Counted from the stretch's first letter, positions 22,996-35,691 are shown. The stretch: 64,000 nucleotides of DNA from Irpex lacteus (GCA_001986395.2 MQVO02000002.1:1364001-1428000), one strand, 5' to 3'. A program made the numbers and translations. The notes: a model not told the origin generated them from the letters alone.

Positions 22996-23145
22996 GAGCC
23001 CGTCACGCCTTTCTGCCATCGCGCTTTTTCTTAGCCGCAAACCTATTCGCCCAACGAGCATTGGAGAACACCTTCACGAGGATCCCGCCACGACTCCCCA
23101 GGACGAACGAAATGTGATACTCGAGAACTATTGCGATGGTCAAGT

Positions 23146-23443
23146 CTCCGAGGACGGTGAGGCGAACGGAGAAAGACCAGCTGGACGCTACATGGGTTCA
23201 TTGTGTACTGGCGAGCGATCGCTTCTACCTTGAACTCGTCCTTCTGCTCAATCCTGCGTTCCGCCACTAATCACCGGCCTCAAGACATTATGACCTCGGA
23301 GGACAGTGAGGCAGACGGAGAAAGACCAGTTGGACGCTACATGGGTTCAATGTGTACTAGCGAGCGATCGCTTCTACCTTGAACTCGTTCTTCTGCTCAA
23401 TCCTGCGTTTCGCCACTAATCACTGTCCCCGAGACATCGCGAC
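23146..23443 (+). repeat. Tandem duplication, period 149 bp, two units
   Basis: Unit 1 (about 23146-23294) and unit 2 (about 23295-23443) line up at a constant offset of 149 bp. Shared blocks include GGACGCTACATGGGTTCA, GAGCGATCGCTTCTACCT and TCTGCTCAATCCTGCGTT, with about 10-15 substitutions across the pair. The similarity fades at the 3' end of unit 2. Confidence 0.85.
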
Positions 23444-23605
23444 CCTCGAGTATCTTCTCGTCCGAGTCATCCTCTCCTCTTCCATCCTCGTAGCCACCTC
23501 GTCACCAAAGGTTCCCTGCGCATCAACTGGCACTCCTCATCAATCATCCTTGGCTTTGGTCAGCGTCGACACTCCTCACATCTCTATCATCATCCATTGA
23601 CTCGC

Positions 23606-23737
23606 GACTGTGTATTCTTCTCGATTTGTCCGTTTCGGTTTGGTTTCTTTTACTTAGACTTGGACTTGCATGACTGTGTATTCTTCTTGATTTATCCGTC
23701 TCGGTTTGGTTTCTTTCACTTGGACTTGGACTTGCAT
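23606..23737 (+). repeat. Tandem duplication, period 66 bp, two units
   Basis: Two diverged copies starting GACTGTGTATTCTTCT, at 23606 and 23672. Each contains TTCGGTTTGGTTTCTTT or its near copy followed by ACTTGGACTTGCAT. There are only a few substitutions between units. Confidence 0.85.
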
Positions 23738-24059
23738 CATGGATTCGGTGGTTTGGCAACGGATATGTATATGTATTTGTCTCGGATTCGGATAGCATAT
23801 GACTGGCGACTTGGATAGTAGTAAACGGTTCTCTCACCTTGCGACTTTCGATAGTGTACAGAATTCCTGAAGTTTCTTGTTTTATTAATCATGAATATAT
23901 CATCGTATTTACACCTATGTGTTCTTTTGTCCGATCTGTTTGCGACCTAGCTGGTCGTCGATGGACAGTGGAAACATTCCGAGCTCGAGTGGATTCGCCG
24001 TCGTGGTAAAGACATGAGAGCGCCTAACGCTGTAATAACTCTTCTCTGACGTCCATTAC

Positions 24060-26026
24060 ATGCCTCATGCGTTCAGCCTAAGGACATTCTCGCGACCGCC
24101 TCGCGCCTCGTATTTCACTCAATCTCTTAGACGATTCTACGTATCTGACTCCTATGGCCTATTACCGAAACACGTGGTAGAGAAGGCGCGGCAAGCTTTG
24201 CCACCGAGTGCGAAGCCAATACAGTCTACACAGGCATCATCGTCTGGCGAGGCTCCGTCACAAGAGCCCGAGGACTCTGAGCATACGAATGGCTGGGACG
24301 AGGAAGAGAGAGTTGCTGCGAAGCGGAGGAGAAGAACGGAGTGGAAGAGGCGGCAGGGGGTGAGTGTGCATTCGTACTACGAGGGCCTGGCTTACTCAAA
24401 CACTAATTCTCGTGTGTTTATAGAAGGAGAATTTCCTCGATAACGTCATAATTCACGTCCGTGGCGGTCAGTCATACACTGGTCTTTTACCCACTCATGT
24501 TCCCCGTAAGCTGACTATTGTATGATACACACTGGTCTATAGGCAAAGGTGGAGACGGCTGCGTCGCCTTCCACCGGGAGAAGTTCAAGCAGTATGGCCC
24601 GCCCTCAGGTGGTAATGGTGGCAACGGCGGAGACGTCTACATTCTACCTACACCGCATCTCACAACTCTATCGTCTGTGCCTACACGAGTACGTGCGCAA
24701 GCTGGCGGACACGGCCACGGAACCTGGCAAAATGGGAAGACGGGCGCACCGACTATTATCAGGGTACCGTTGGGCACGATAGTACGTCAACTAGCCCAAG
24801 ATGATCCAAGGCGAGCGCAAGACGAGTTCGAGGCGGAAGAAGAGGGGATGGAGGGGTTAGACCCGGAAGAGAAGAGAATGAAGCTGAGGGGGATGCGGTG
24901 GGTGCATTACCCGGACTGGGAGGAGGAGAACATAGGGAGAGATGTGTTCAAGGAGGCGGAGCGGGTGATGTATAAGGAGGAGAGGGAGAGAAGGCTGGCG
25001 AGGAGGTTGAGGGCGACTCATTTGATTCATTTGGACTTGGATAAGGTTGAGGAGACAGTGGAGGCCAAGGACCCGAACGCGCCGCTTGGTACAGGGAGGA
25101 AGGAGAGCTTTGGTCATCTCATTGCGAGAGGTGGGGTGGGAGGATACGGGAATCCGCATTTTCTTGGGCCTGACAATCGATCTCCAAAGTTCGCGACGAG
25201 AGGCACGGAGGGGGAGCGGATCAGTCTGTCGTTGGAGTTGAAGCTTCTGGCAGATATTGGTCTCGTCGGGATGCCGAACGCAGGGAAGAGTACGCTACTG
25301 AGGGCTATCACAGGTGGTAGAGCGAAGACGGAGGTAGCTGGATATGCGTTCACGACTTTGAACCCTATCGTTGGCGTTGTGCGAGTTCGCGATGACGGGA
25401 CGTTTGAAGGCTGGGATGAAGGCCGCGTGGTGGACGAGACGAGAATCGAAGAGCTCAAAGAACGCGAGAAACTGGAGGCGGGGGAGTTCGCTGATGCTCT
25501 CACGAGGAATCAAAAGGTCCCGCGCGAGAAAGACTGGGGGTACGAGAGATCGGATGCTACGTTCGAGGAGTTTAGGTTCACTGTGGCAGATAACCCCGGA
25601 CTCATATCTCAGTCATCGGACAACGTCGGTCTGGGACATTCTTTCCTCAAGTCTATTGAACGCTCGCCTGCACTGGTTTACGTTGTCGATCTGTCAGGGC
25701 CTGCACCGTGGGACGAGCTTGTCATACTGAGGGATGAGCTGGAGAAGTACAAGCCTGGGATGAGCTCGAAGGCACGGCTTGTCATTGCCAACAAGGCTGA
25801 TCTTCTCGGTGGAGGACAAGATGGCGCGGGTGGAGACGCGGAGGCCGTTAGAGAAGCTCAAGAAAAGCTCGAACGACTCCAGGAATTCGTCAGGAGCGAG
25901 TTTGTTATTGGCAAGCCCGTCGGTGGGCTGGACGTCGTTCCTATCTCGGCAAAGTTTAGTATGAACTTGACGAAGGTTGTTACGCTTATGCGTGGATATG
26001 TGGAAGAGGCTAGGGATAGAGAATAG
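24060..26026 (+). CDS. MTG2: Mitochondrial Obg-family GTPase (Mtg2-like)
   Basis: Three exons: 24060..24359, 24424..24466, 24543..26026 (608 aa), phases closing with GTGAGT and GTCAGT donors. The first about 30 residues are basic and aromatic with Arg and no acidic residues, as expected of a mitochondrial presequence. The Gly-rich Obg fold begins DNVIIHVRGGKGGDGCVAF and continues with GGNGGNGGDVYI, GHGTWQNGKTGAPTIIRVPLGT, interrupted by an acidic insertion (about residues 215-310) common in fungal orthologues. The GTPase domain shows G1 GMPNAGKSTLL, the FTTLNP switch I region, G3 DNPG in ADNPGLI and G4 NKAD in VIANKADLL. Obg proteins bind the large ribosomal subunit during assembly; the yeast orthologue Mtg2 acts on the mitochondrial ribosome. 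The protein has no C-terminal OCT domain. Confidence 0.94.
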
Positions 26027-28246
26027 ACAGTGCTTGAATAGTGGTAGAGGAGGACATGCGTTGTAGGTGAGTCTTTTTCCTGACAATGAACTGACATTTG
26101 CTGATCTCTCGTCACGGTACTGTAGAATATCGTACTGCTGAAGTATAATACCCTACTAGTGGTCCCGTCTCTCCCTATATTAGATGGTTGCTCATGCACT
26201 GCTTGAGGCAAACTATTTGACATGAAGTGTGAAGTGCCTCATTGTTGAAGGTATGCCGAATTGGAGTTTCCCCTCCGTTACAAATATCCTGTCATGGCCA
26301 CATCGATCTGAAAATAATAATAACGCCACCACACTACAGGTAATACACACTCCCTCAAGCACCTAACCCGAACTTCACTAGTGTCTATGCACTTTCCCGC
26401 TCGGCACGTGTGCCCACATTTGCCCCTCACCAAATTTCTACCGCCCCACCACAACGTCCGGAGCGATTTGTTTTCTGACGTAAGGATGACCATCGATCCG
26501 TATACGTGCCAGACTGAGCGAGCTATGCTTAGATCGACCCTTCGGGTATCGTGCCAGCTACACCCTAGAAGTTGGGCGATATGAAAGATGTGGCGATTAG
26601 CTCAACGGTAGTCGCCACGCTGACCGAACTGCCCGATTTATTGACAAGGGAGACGGGGGACCCTAGCTTTGCGTCGCGGGTGGCCTGTTTCTTTGCGGAC
26701 CATGCTTATATACGTGGTCAACAGTTGGGCACACTGCGGTCGCGGGTCAAGATGAGTGTTACGCGCATCTTCATATCACAGCACTGACTCGTGTTCAGAA
26801 GGCACTCATATGCTCCTTCGGGAAGCACATCAATACTTCGTCACAGTAGCGAAGATACCAGACATGTCATATAGAAGCCCCCGCACGACGTCGCGCAGAT
26901 CGGGCCGAGCCTATCTCGACAGCGAGGACTCGTCTCAATGAATTTCACCTCGGAGGCAGAATGTGCTATGAGGCAATCGCCTCGAGGATGATGCGGTTGA
27001 CTTCATGAGCTTCACCGAATAAAGGATCGCACGAGGCTGACCGGAGCTTGTGTCAAAATTAAACACCAACTGTGCGCTGTATACAGACGCAATGAGCAGG
27101 ATTCTCGCGCCCGAAGAAGTCGGAGAAGGTGAGCTCTATCTGCTCTCTATCATTGCTCGCCGCTTGCTGTGCAGGTTGATGAATCGATAAAGTAGCGCCC
27201 CGAGAAAGTCGGAAATGTCAATGGTGTAGGGGTGCGAAAGCAAGCATACCTTTCGTCTGCTTTCATTTGGTGAGCTTGCTATCTCTTGCTATGTCGTTGT
27301 CCCTGCATTGTTGTTTAGTGCTTTAACGCCTTTTCATCTGCTTTAGGGACTTTCAGAGAACATGTGAGCCCTCAATTTACGTGGTCAAGAAGCTCGAGTG
27401 CGCATGCTACCTGGGCGCACATTTCTCCGAGATAGATAACCGATGGGCGTGTACGAGGTGAGTTGTGTGTAACTGCTCTATAACTCGCTCTCTGCTATGA
27501 AGCTCGCGTTGAAGAACTCTGGGTGCAACATCTCGAGCGGTGAGTGTTTGTTAATTAAATGAACTCATCCTTTGTTGGAAGCAGCACTGCATTCGCTGTC
27601 CGGCTCAAGCGGAAAGAGACCGGAATGGTGGGGAAGGAGGTTTGTTAGACTTCTGATGCGAGTCTTGTGAGCCGCGGCGGGGTCGGCACGTTCATGAGCA
27701 TCATTCCTTCCGTGAGAGCCAGCATCATGGCCTGTCTCGCAGTCGTTTCACAGCAAATTTCAACGAGCAGCAGAGCATTGCAGCACTGTGTCAAGCTGGC
27801 GTGATATGCGACAATCTCTCAAGCTCTTGTCAAGTGTGTGCAATAACAGTGTTATTGAGAAGTCTAGCTAGAAAAGTGATAGGGCCTTACGGCACTCATG
27901 TTTTTGCCCCAATCTCATATTACAATGTCTCCTTTTCTGGCACGAAGTTCCCCGTTTTTGCCACAATCAAGGCCTGAAATGGGGAGAGTTGAGTGGGCGT
28001 GAGACGGTTCCTGGCGCTGATTGCACGGATAGCATGGACGAGGCACAGTAAACCGTATTCGGACAGCCGCCCACCTCGACCTCCTCCCTTTCCTCCTCCC
28101 CTCATCATCCTCCGCGTTTTACAACGCCCGCCCCCGCCCCCGCCGCCGTCCTCGTCAGCCGCACACTAGCTCGTCGCTATCCCTGACGACGCCCGCCATT
28201 TCTATATACGCTATCTGCGGGTGACAGCGAACCATATCGAGACACC
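26027..28246. other. 2.2-kb ORF-poor intergenic region
   Basis: No coding exon is supported on either strand. The stretch 26950-27910 is notably free of open frames. A motif at about 27107-27129 (GCGCCCGAAGAAGTCGGAGA) recurs in diverged form at 27195-27216, and several GGTGAG donor-like words occur between 27128 and 27545 without exons that connect. The last 350 nt, with C-rich runs near 28080-28145, should be the promoter of the Zn2Cys6 regulator. Confidence 0.45.
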
Positions 28247-31200
28247 ATGACTACTCCCGTGGTCGAACTCGACTCATCTACCCGCTCAACCCCAATGTTC
28301 AATTCCGTCGATTCAGCGACAGCAGCTCCGCCGGGCGAGGCACAGCCATCTGGGAGTCATGCGGGGTCGTCGGGAGGAAAGTATTCTAACGTACCGTACG
28401 TCATATCTATCTCCAGTATTCGCCGTCCTCTCAACGTATTCCTACCCATTCTTCATGACATGCAGACATATTCGCTCTCGTGTCACAGTCGTTTGTGCAG
28501 AGGTGTGTGTTTCCTTCTCTTCTCTACTGCTCTTCCCTCTTCCCTCTCGTGTCTTATTCGCTGTCACCACGCCATCAAGCTCTCCTACCACTTACGACTA
28601 CCGTAGCGGTGTATTTCCCCCCGGGCTAGATCCCTCGCTTCTTTGTCTTGAAGCTATGTGATCTACCTCCCACATCGCATCACGAATATCACACCATAGA
28701 AGCATCAAGTACTGATAGAGTCACGATCTTCACTTTGCAGTGCAAACGTCTGAAGCTCAAGTGTGATCGGCGAACACCGTGCAGCTCATGTCTCAAGCGA
28801 GATACTGTACAACGATGCATATACACACAAGCCGCAGCCGAAAAGATGTCAGTCATCCATATCATCATGCTTCACGAGATTACTCATTGCTCCCTTGTGC
28901 ATCTCACGTGTGCTCCTTTGCAACCCCCTTCGCTCGACGCCACAACGGTCCTATAGTGATATTCAATCTATCCACAATCGCCTCCTCGTCGTAGAGGGTC
29001 ATCTGGCTCAACTGACCTCCGGGTCCCTGATGCACGGCTCCCTCCCTCCATTCAAATCTTCATATCCTGGCTCGATACCACCACAACCTTTACCGTCGAG
29101 CTCATTGCAGGCAGAGGGTTCCTCATTGGCATTACGTCCGCACCCAGAACCATCTCATGCGCCCTGTCCCAGCAACAATCGCGCTCTCCTGATCACCGGT
29201 AGCTCAGGCAGCTCGGTAGTGGTCAGTTTAGAGAACACAGTTAGCCTATGGCTTGACGAGATCGACACACCTTCGATTCTTGATGACACCAAGCCGTCTG
29301 TGCTCCCGTATACATCAGGAAGAACAGGTACGACTGGTGTGCGTGTGAAACTAGAGCCGACTCCCACGACTATTCCGGCCACCACTGGTGCTTCTTCGAG
29401 TACCCTTCTGCAATCATCAGGCAATAAATCTTGGCTGGTGCCTCCGATACCATATTCCGTCTTCCTTCCCGTCACCGACCCGCGAATCACCCGTGATACT
29501 TCGTCAAGCACACTGTCACCCGACGTTCCGCAGGTGACCTCTGCTCTTCTACGCTACCTGCCCTTGACGCCCAGCATACGAACAAGATATATGCAGAGCT
29601 TTACGGAGCTTATGCTCATGCATCCCTGCTTCAACGTGGCGCATTTTGGGCAACGCGTAGACGCTATGTTGGCATGGGGAGAGGCCAATGATATTACTAA
29701 CACGAAACGTGATCTTGCCAGAGAGCTATTCCTTGGTGCAGGGGCGAAGAAGAGCGAGAAGGAGAAACATCAACGTGGTGCCCCACCCCCGCCGTCCACA
29801 TCGCCAAAACCCACATTAAGCTTCTTCGCTGCTACTTGTGCGGCGTATGCCTTGGGTGCGCTCATGACAGGAGACGTTGGTTCTGATTCGCCTCCCTCCA
29901 CGTCCACTACAGCATCCTCATCGACCTCATCGGGCTCTCCAAACGAAGAGGAGATCAGGAAGCGAAGCACGAATCCAGCAGCGTTGGCCGCCCTCTCCGA
30001 ACAGGCTCTCGGTCTGTTCGAGAAGACGAGCGCGTACGACCTGGATAGTGTAATCGCCATGCTTTTGCAAGTGCTGTATTCGTTGCATGATGGCCAGATG
30101 CGCGTAGCGCAAACGGTGTTTCCACTTGTGGGGAAGATGGTCAATGTGGCGCGGACTATGGGGCTGGCGATGGACCCGGACGAGTTTGCAGGGACGTTTA
30201 GTTTGTTCGAGGCTGAGTCAAGGAGGAGAGTGTGGTGGGGTGTGTGTTATTACGATCTGTAAGTGTCTTCTCGTCGTTTGCGGTGATATACGCCGTTGTC
30301 GGGGGTGTGCATTGACGGGCGCTTTTCTTAGACTCGTCTCGGATTGTATGGGTCAGCCACCGCTTATACCAAAGAACTCGTTCACAACGAGGATCCCGGC
30401 GGATGTCGATGAGGAGAAGTTCAGTCCTTCATCGACGACTGTCCCAACTGCGTTGACGGAGAGCGGGGAGGTCGCTCAGACATATTTGGGTCTAAGATGC
30501 AGGTGCGTATTCAGAACATCTTTTCTTGGTACTCGCCAGATGGACTGATCGCTGTACAGACTTGTCGAGCTTATCAAGGGCCTCCCAAGGCAAGCGGAGA
30601 ACACACACACGGAAGATGACGCTTCGGTGGAGCAGGCTGCTTCCGGCGAACAGGATATCGCCTCATGGATGTCCGAGCTACCTGAGGCATTCCGCCTCGA
30701 TATGGAAGTGGACGTCTCAGACCCTCTGGCATCGTCTCCCTCGACATCGCCGTTTCTCATGGCCCAGCAGTGTGAGTTGGTCGTGGCAGCTAACAGAGCT
30801 GTGTTGAGGCTGTACATGCCTTTCATGAAGAATTCAGGCTCGTCCGGTGGCTCCAGACCCTCCCACCAAGCTCTAATGGGCACGATTAATGCCGCACACG
30901 CCATCATCCATGCTTCAAGAGTGCTCCATACGTTGTGGAAAGATACCCGGCCCACAGCCTCTGATTTCTACGATTACAGCCGTTCGATATTCGACGCTGC
31001 TGTCGTCTGCGCGTACGTCGTGATGCAGCAGCCGAAGAACATTCTCGCTTCAGAGGCCGTCAAAGGGCTGTCGGGAGCACTTGAAGTTATGCGGGCTCTG
31101 GAACGTAGCAAGAACAGCGGGTCTGAGAATAGCGGTGTTCCTTCGGAGGCGTTGCGAATCGTTGAGCTGATGAAGGAGAAGGCAGAGCGCGCTCGTACAT

Positions 31201-32291
31201 CTGACGCACCGACCTCTGCGGGTGTGAAGCGCAAGAGGAGTGATCCACTTCCTACGAGTGAGTCAACCTTGAGCGGTGGTTTCCAGCTCCCGTATGTTGG
31301 GCCGTCGGTTAGTTCCGCTAAGCCCGAGCAGCCTCGTGTGGCACCGTTGTCGTCGAAGATCGCCGCTGTAGCTGGCGCAAAGCGGGATTCTACGAGTAAC
31401 CCTCATGAGCCAAAGGCACCGAAGACGTCGTCCTCGTCAGAGAAGAAAACTAAGGAGAAGAGCTCGAAGTATCCTACTATTGGGATTCGCATTCGGACGC
31501 CGCAGAACTCGGCCACTCCCCCTAGCACTACATCCGCGACTAGTGGAGCTCATCGCACGATTGCTCCTGTCAAGACCAGCGTGCAGAGTCCTGTTTCCCC
31601 TCCTGATCGCTCGCAGCAGTCATCAACGCTTAGCTCACATTCAGGGGTCCCATACACGTATCCCCAGACACACCCCACTCCTGCGCCGCCTCCGCCCCAG
31701 CAAGAGCCTCCTTCGGCAGGACCCATGATGCATGAGTTCCAGATGGAGTTTACTGCTAACCCTGCCACGACAGATCATTACGGTCACTCGTACACTTCGG
31801 ACTCCTCTCCTGGGTCATCCACCGGATACGACCACCCGCCGCCAACACCCTCTGGCCCCCCCTTCGACAACAATGGCTCGCAAGCTCAGCCATCTTTCCA
31901 TCCTGGTCCTCCACATCCGCCACCGCAGGATTATTATATGGCTACGCCGTCGTACACTCCTGGTCCCTCTGGCTACGAGCATCAACCTCAGAACATGACC
32001 ATGTCCACTCCGTATGGCATGACCGGCTCCCTCGATTCGGCTATGTCGACAGGCGTACCGTCGATTCCTAGCACTCCCCGTGACTCCTACATGATGCTCT
32101 CTGACAAGTCCGCCCCTGGGCAGTTTGGCTCTCGTGTCGCCAAGTCGGAGCTCGATTGCCAGATGAGCGCGGAGTATCACCCTACTGCGACGGCGCACTC
32201 GCATGGGATGACGATGGCGTCGCCGTACGTGCAGGGCTGGCGGCCGGAGAACTCGTGGGAGTATGACAAGTATTATAATCACCATTCTTGA
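28247..32291 (+). CDS. Fungal Zn2Cys6 transcription factor with Fungal_trans domain
   Basis: Six exons: 28247..28395, 28466..28502, 28741..28847, 28957..30258, 30332..30502, 30560..32291 (1165 aa), all phases closing. The DNA-binding domain is a binuclear zinc cluster at residues about 60-90: VVCAECKRLKLKCDRRTPC then SSCLKR and RCIY, giving six Cys in the C-x2-C-x6-C pattern. It is cut after the second residue following the first Cys by a 238-nt intron. A short coiled-coil (DIQSIHNRLLVVEGHLAQL) follows, which probably mediates dimerisation. The middle-homology domain spans roughly residues 310-700, with RRRVWWGVCYYDLLVSDCMG and PPLIPKNSF typical of Fungal_trans. The C-terminal third is Ser/Pro/Gln/Tyr-rich and disordered, likely an activation region. 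It is a nuclear regulator; target genes cannot be read. The adjacent permease is transcribed towards it, so no shared promoter is implied. Confidence 0.9.
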
Positions 32292-32793
32292 TTCTACACC
32301 TACCATTCTTTCACTGTCACGCCTTCATCCACGATCGGACCTACCCCTCTATCCACTATGCGCGGGATATTTATGCGCATCTTTCTCACATGCTTACATC
32401 TACACATTGCCAACATGTAGTCCACGTCTAGCATTTATTATCTGTACATCATTGTTTTCGTATTAGTAGCACTTATATACCACTATTGCATAGTCATCAG
32501 CTAAGTAGTCTTTAGCGTACTCAGCCTTTGTTTTGTCTGTCTTTCGTTCCCCCGAGTACCTACCATGTTACTACTCCGTCGGTCGTGCAGTGCCTACTTC
32601 TTTCTCAATCGGATGGACTTATAGAAGTTCATTTACTTGAGACTCCAGCACAAGCCCTCTTGAGGGTAATACTCTGGCAGCATGGGAGGCCAGCAACGAG
32701 GCAAGGTCATTCTGAGGTTTTCAGTGGCATTCTCATGTGTGTCCAAAGGTACTATATATACATGGCTCTCTTAGGTATGGAAAGAGTATATTA
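32292..32793. other. Convergent 3' intergenic region
   Basis: About 500 nt between the converging regulator and permease B genes. AT-richer than its surroundings; probably both 3' untranslated regions. Confidence 0.45.
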
Positions 32794-35076
32794 CTAGTGT
32801 CGAAGAGCTTTCCGCCACATTCTCAACTCCAACGTTCTAGCAATTGAGAACGCAAGCACGGAATATACGAACGAGACGAACAAAGCGATATCCCCTGTGC
32901 CTGCTTTGGCCACTGGTCCAGTCCACCAATCCTGCGACATTGTTACGACGATAAGACCGATTGAGGTCAAAAACGTGAAAATCGCGGCGTAACCTTTGGC
33001 GAGGTTCGGGTGATGGGGATCGTTCCAGGCCTCCATTGGGGAATAAGCTTTCCAGGAGCCGCGACGAATGAAGAAATGCTCGGTGAGTACGATACCCAAG
33101 AATGGTGCAATCCAATAGCCAATGAAACCTGTTTTGTTAGCCGGATGCAGGAAGATTTGAGGTCAGACATACTAAGGATTTGTGTGAAGGTTGCGTAAAA
33201 CTGAGTAGCACCGACAATTCCGACGGGGATTAGGCTTTCGTAGTCGAGCAGCTCCGGTCAGCAGAACGTTTGAGTAAGGAGTGATTGGCGATTTACTCAC
33301 ACTGCAGTGGACACTAATGCAAACACGAAACGAGGAACCCGCGCGAATACCGGTGAGATCGTCATGAAACTTGTACACGCCGTGTACATCGAGAGGGCGC
33401 TGGCAGTGGGTGTTGTTAGAGACAGTACCACCAGAAGAAACTTTCCGAAACCCCCAGTGGGCTCAAGAACAGCCGCGACAAGGCCGCCAACGTTCGTGGC
33501 GCTGTTCAAGCCAGCGTCCCATGACGATACATACGGCGCAGCTGCTGTGAAAGCGGCGCCGATCAGATGTGCAGGCACCTGGAGGCCTCAGAGTTTACGT
33601 TTAGCTTTAGCTTGTTTCTAGATGATAGTAAGAAGGTCATGCGCACACATGAGAGAAGAAATCCGAGGTAGGCGTAGATGAAAATCCGCATGCTACCATT
33701 GTGAAATAGGGATGGTTAGTTTACTGATCATAAGCCACAGTGCAGTGAGAGATGTATGGGTCACGAGCTTACCTCGATCCTTTCGCATCGTGAAAAATCC
33801 CATAATCTGGTGTGATTGTGCACCAAGCAAGTACATGCACCGCTAGCGAGGATGCGAAGGTTAGCATCGAGGCTGCGGTGGCAGGACTAGTCGCAGAAGT
33901 TGGGACGTTGGCCAGGGTCTTGCCTCCGACGCCGAGCATGATGATGAACGTGATAACATTGGGTATCCACGATATCATCTCATACCTACCGATGATGGCC
34001 AGTTAATAACATCTTTCCTAGACGGCTAAAAACCACTAACCAGTGCAGGATTTGATAACCGCAGAACGTAAGCTGCAAAGTGGTTCCTGTATTAGTGCTA
34101 TATGAGTTTGGTAGATAGAAGTAGACCTACAGCAAGGGAGATAAGTCCTGTAATCACGATGCCTGTAGTGGCGTCTAGATGTGACGATACACTGGCAAGT
34201 GTCTGGCCTCCAATTATGCAGTTGATGACCAAGAAACCTTGCATAGTGAGAACGTTAAATATGCTCGGTAAAATAGCGCCATAGTAGCTGAGTTGTCAAC
34301 AGGAATTCTTCAGTAGGTGATACAGTCAACGAAGCGACCGCTTTACCCCCATGAAAATCTGCTCTGTACCATGGACCTAGTGCCCAATTTGGGACCGAAC
34401 AACGTACTAAAGTATTTGACGAGATTAGCTTAAATTCTATTCCATATGATGTTGAACAAGGTTTGCAGCGCGAAGCAGAGACTCACAAGATAGCCGGAGG
34501 AACACACATTCTACAACAAAGCATCATCAGTCAACCACAAAGTTCACAACCTGAATTCGGATATAGCGATAAAAGCGTGCGTACATGATATCCACGACAA
34601 TGATAGTCAAGAATGCATCTTTAATCCCCAGGCCAAATGCAGCGGGGCCGACACTTCCAGATCCGAAAGTGAGAATATTGGCGTTAGCTGCAAACCATGT
34701 TGTGAAGACTTGATACAGCCGTGGGTCGGTACGTTGCGATTCATGAACAGGGCTGATGCTACACAAGGCACCGTAATACCGTGGAGAGATTTTATTGAGG
34801 TGATATATTGTAATTAAAGAAGAATTGACTTCGTCAGACCCAATCCTCGTCATGAATAGAAAATATAGAGGCTCACCCATGGCCTTCCAAGCCTTGACTG
34901 GCTATCCAGGACGCTATCTTCTGCGACAGAGTATCCAGTCTACTCTCGGTAGGACCGATAAGGGGAAGCGCTCGCTGGTCGGTTTGTGGGACTTCTGAAA
35001 CTGTGACGATAGTGTCCGGGATACTGCTCGACTTCTCCTTGTCCATGAGACGTGCGGGGTTTTGCTCGACGTCCAT
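32794..35076 (-). CDS. NCS1-family purine/cytosine permease (FCY2-like), copy B
   Basis: Eleven exons: 35076..34877, 34758..34585, 34510..34487, 34406..34347, 34287..34131, 34072..34041, 33985..33773, 33692..33647, 33578..33301, 33234..33173, 33128..32794 (526 aa). Exons 2-7 and 10 have exactly the same lengths as in copy A (174, 24, 60, 157, 32, 213 and 62 nt), so the two are paralogues. Membrane-helix signatures: WFAANANILTFGSGSVGPA, LFGPKLGTRSMVQSRFSWG, PNVITFIIMLGVGGKTLA, NSATNVGGLVAAVLEP, YWIAPFLGIVLTEHF. Here the exon 8 to 9 join (LLSC|VPAHLIGAAF) is straightforward with a GTGCGC donor. The N-terminal tail before the first helix differs strongly from copy A. It is expected in the plasma membrane, importing purines, cytosine or related compounds with protons; specificity is unknown. 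Confidence 0.92.
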
Positions 35077-35691
35077 AGTGAACCAAACTCGAAGGAAGTG
35101 TGAAGCTCGCACTCTGCGGCTGGGTATATATCAAGTCGGAGGTGTACTTGTTGAGCTTCCTGGGTAATTTCTGTGGTGGACGAAGATAACGAGGCAGAAA
35201 GATTGTTGTGAACTGTCAATGTCTGCTTTTCTGGGTTCTATTCACCCCATGACCATCTTCATTATTGCAGTCAACCGGTGGCGTGTAATCATTCACAGGA
35301 GCGAGCGATTAGAGGATCTAAATGGGCCGAGTCAGGCATTGAATGCGATATGGAGCATATCTGGAATCCCACCCACTCAAGAGATAGTACCAAGGCGTTT
35401 CCTCCCTATTCAACACTTGACGGGTGCACTACGGAGTATCCGTGAGTACTGAGCCAAGCCTTCGTACCTCTTAGGCCCTGCCATTCTACAAAACCCTCGT
35501 GTGAAACGCGCTCTGTCGTCTCTTCCGCAGTATATTCTGGCAGCCATGGGTGCTGCTAATCGTACAGGTAAAATACAAACGCTCGACTTTCACGGCTGAC
35601 AATGCCCTATATCCTGAATGAGTTACAACCTGTAATTTGAAACCGAGGGTCAAAGCTGTACGTCACGTTGGGACGACGAGTTTGCTTACGT
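35077..35691. other. Intergenic, promoter of permease B and 3' end of F-box A
   Basis: About 615 nt between two minus-strand genes. No gene or repeat is visible. Confidence 0.45.

Larger units (their letters stand above)
22996..24059. other. Repeat-bearing intergenic region
   Basis: About 1.06 kb holding two separate tandem duplications (listed individually) and the promoter of MTG2. No open frame with recognisable content was found, although the first repeat is open for short stretches. Confidence 0.5.

Noticed and set aside
26589..26660. tRNA-like A-box (TAGCTCAACGG)
   Set aside because: No B-box GGTTCGANNCC at the right distance and no cloverleaf pairing.
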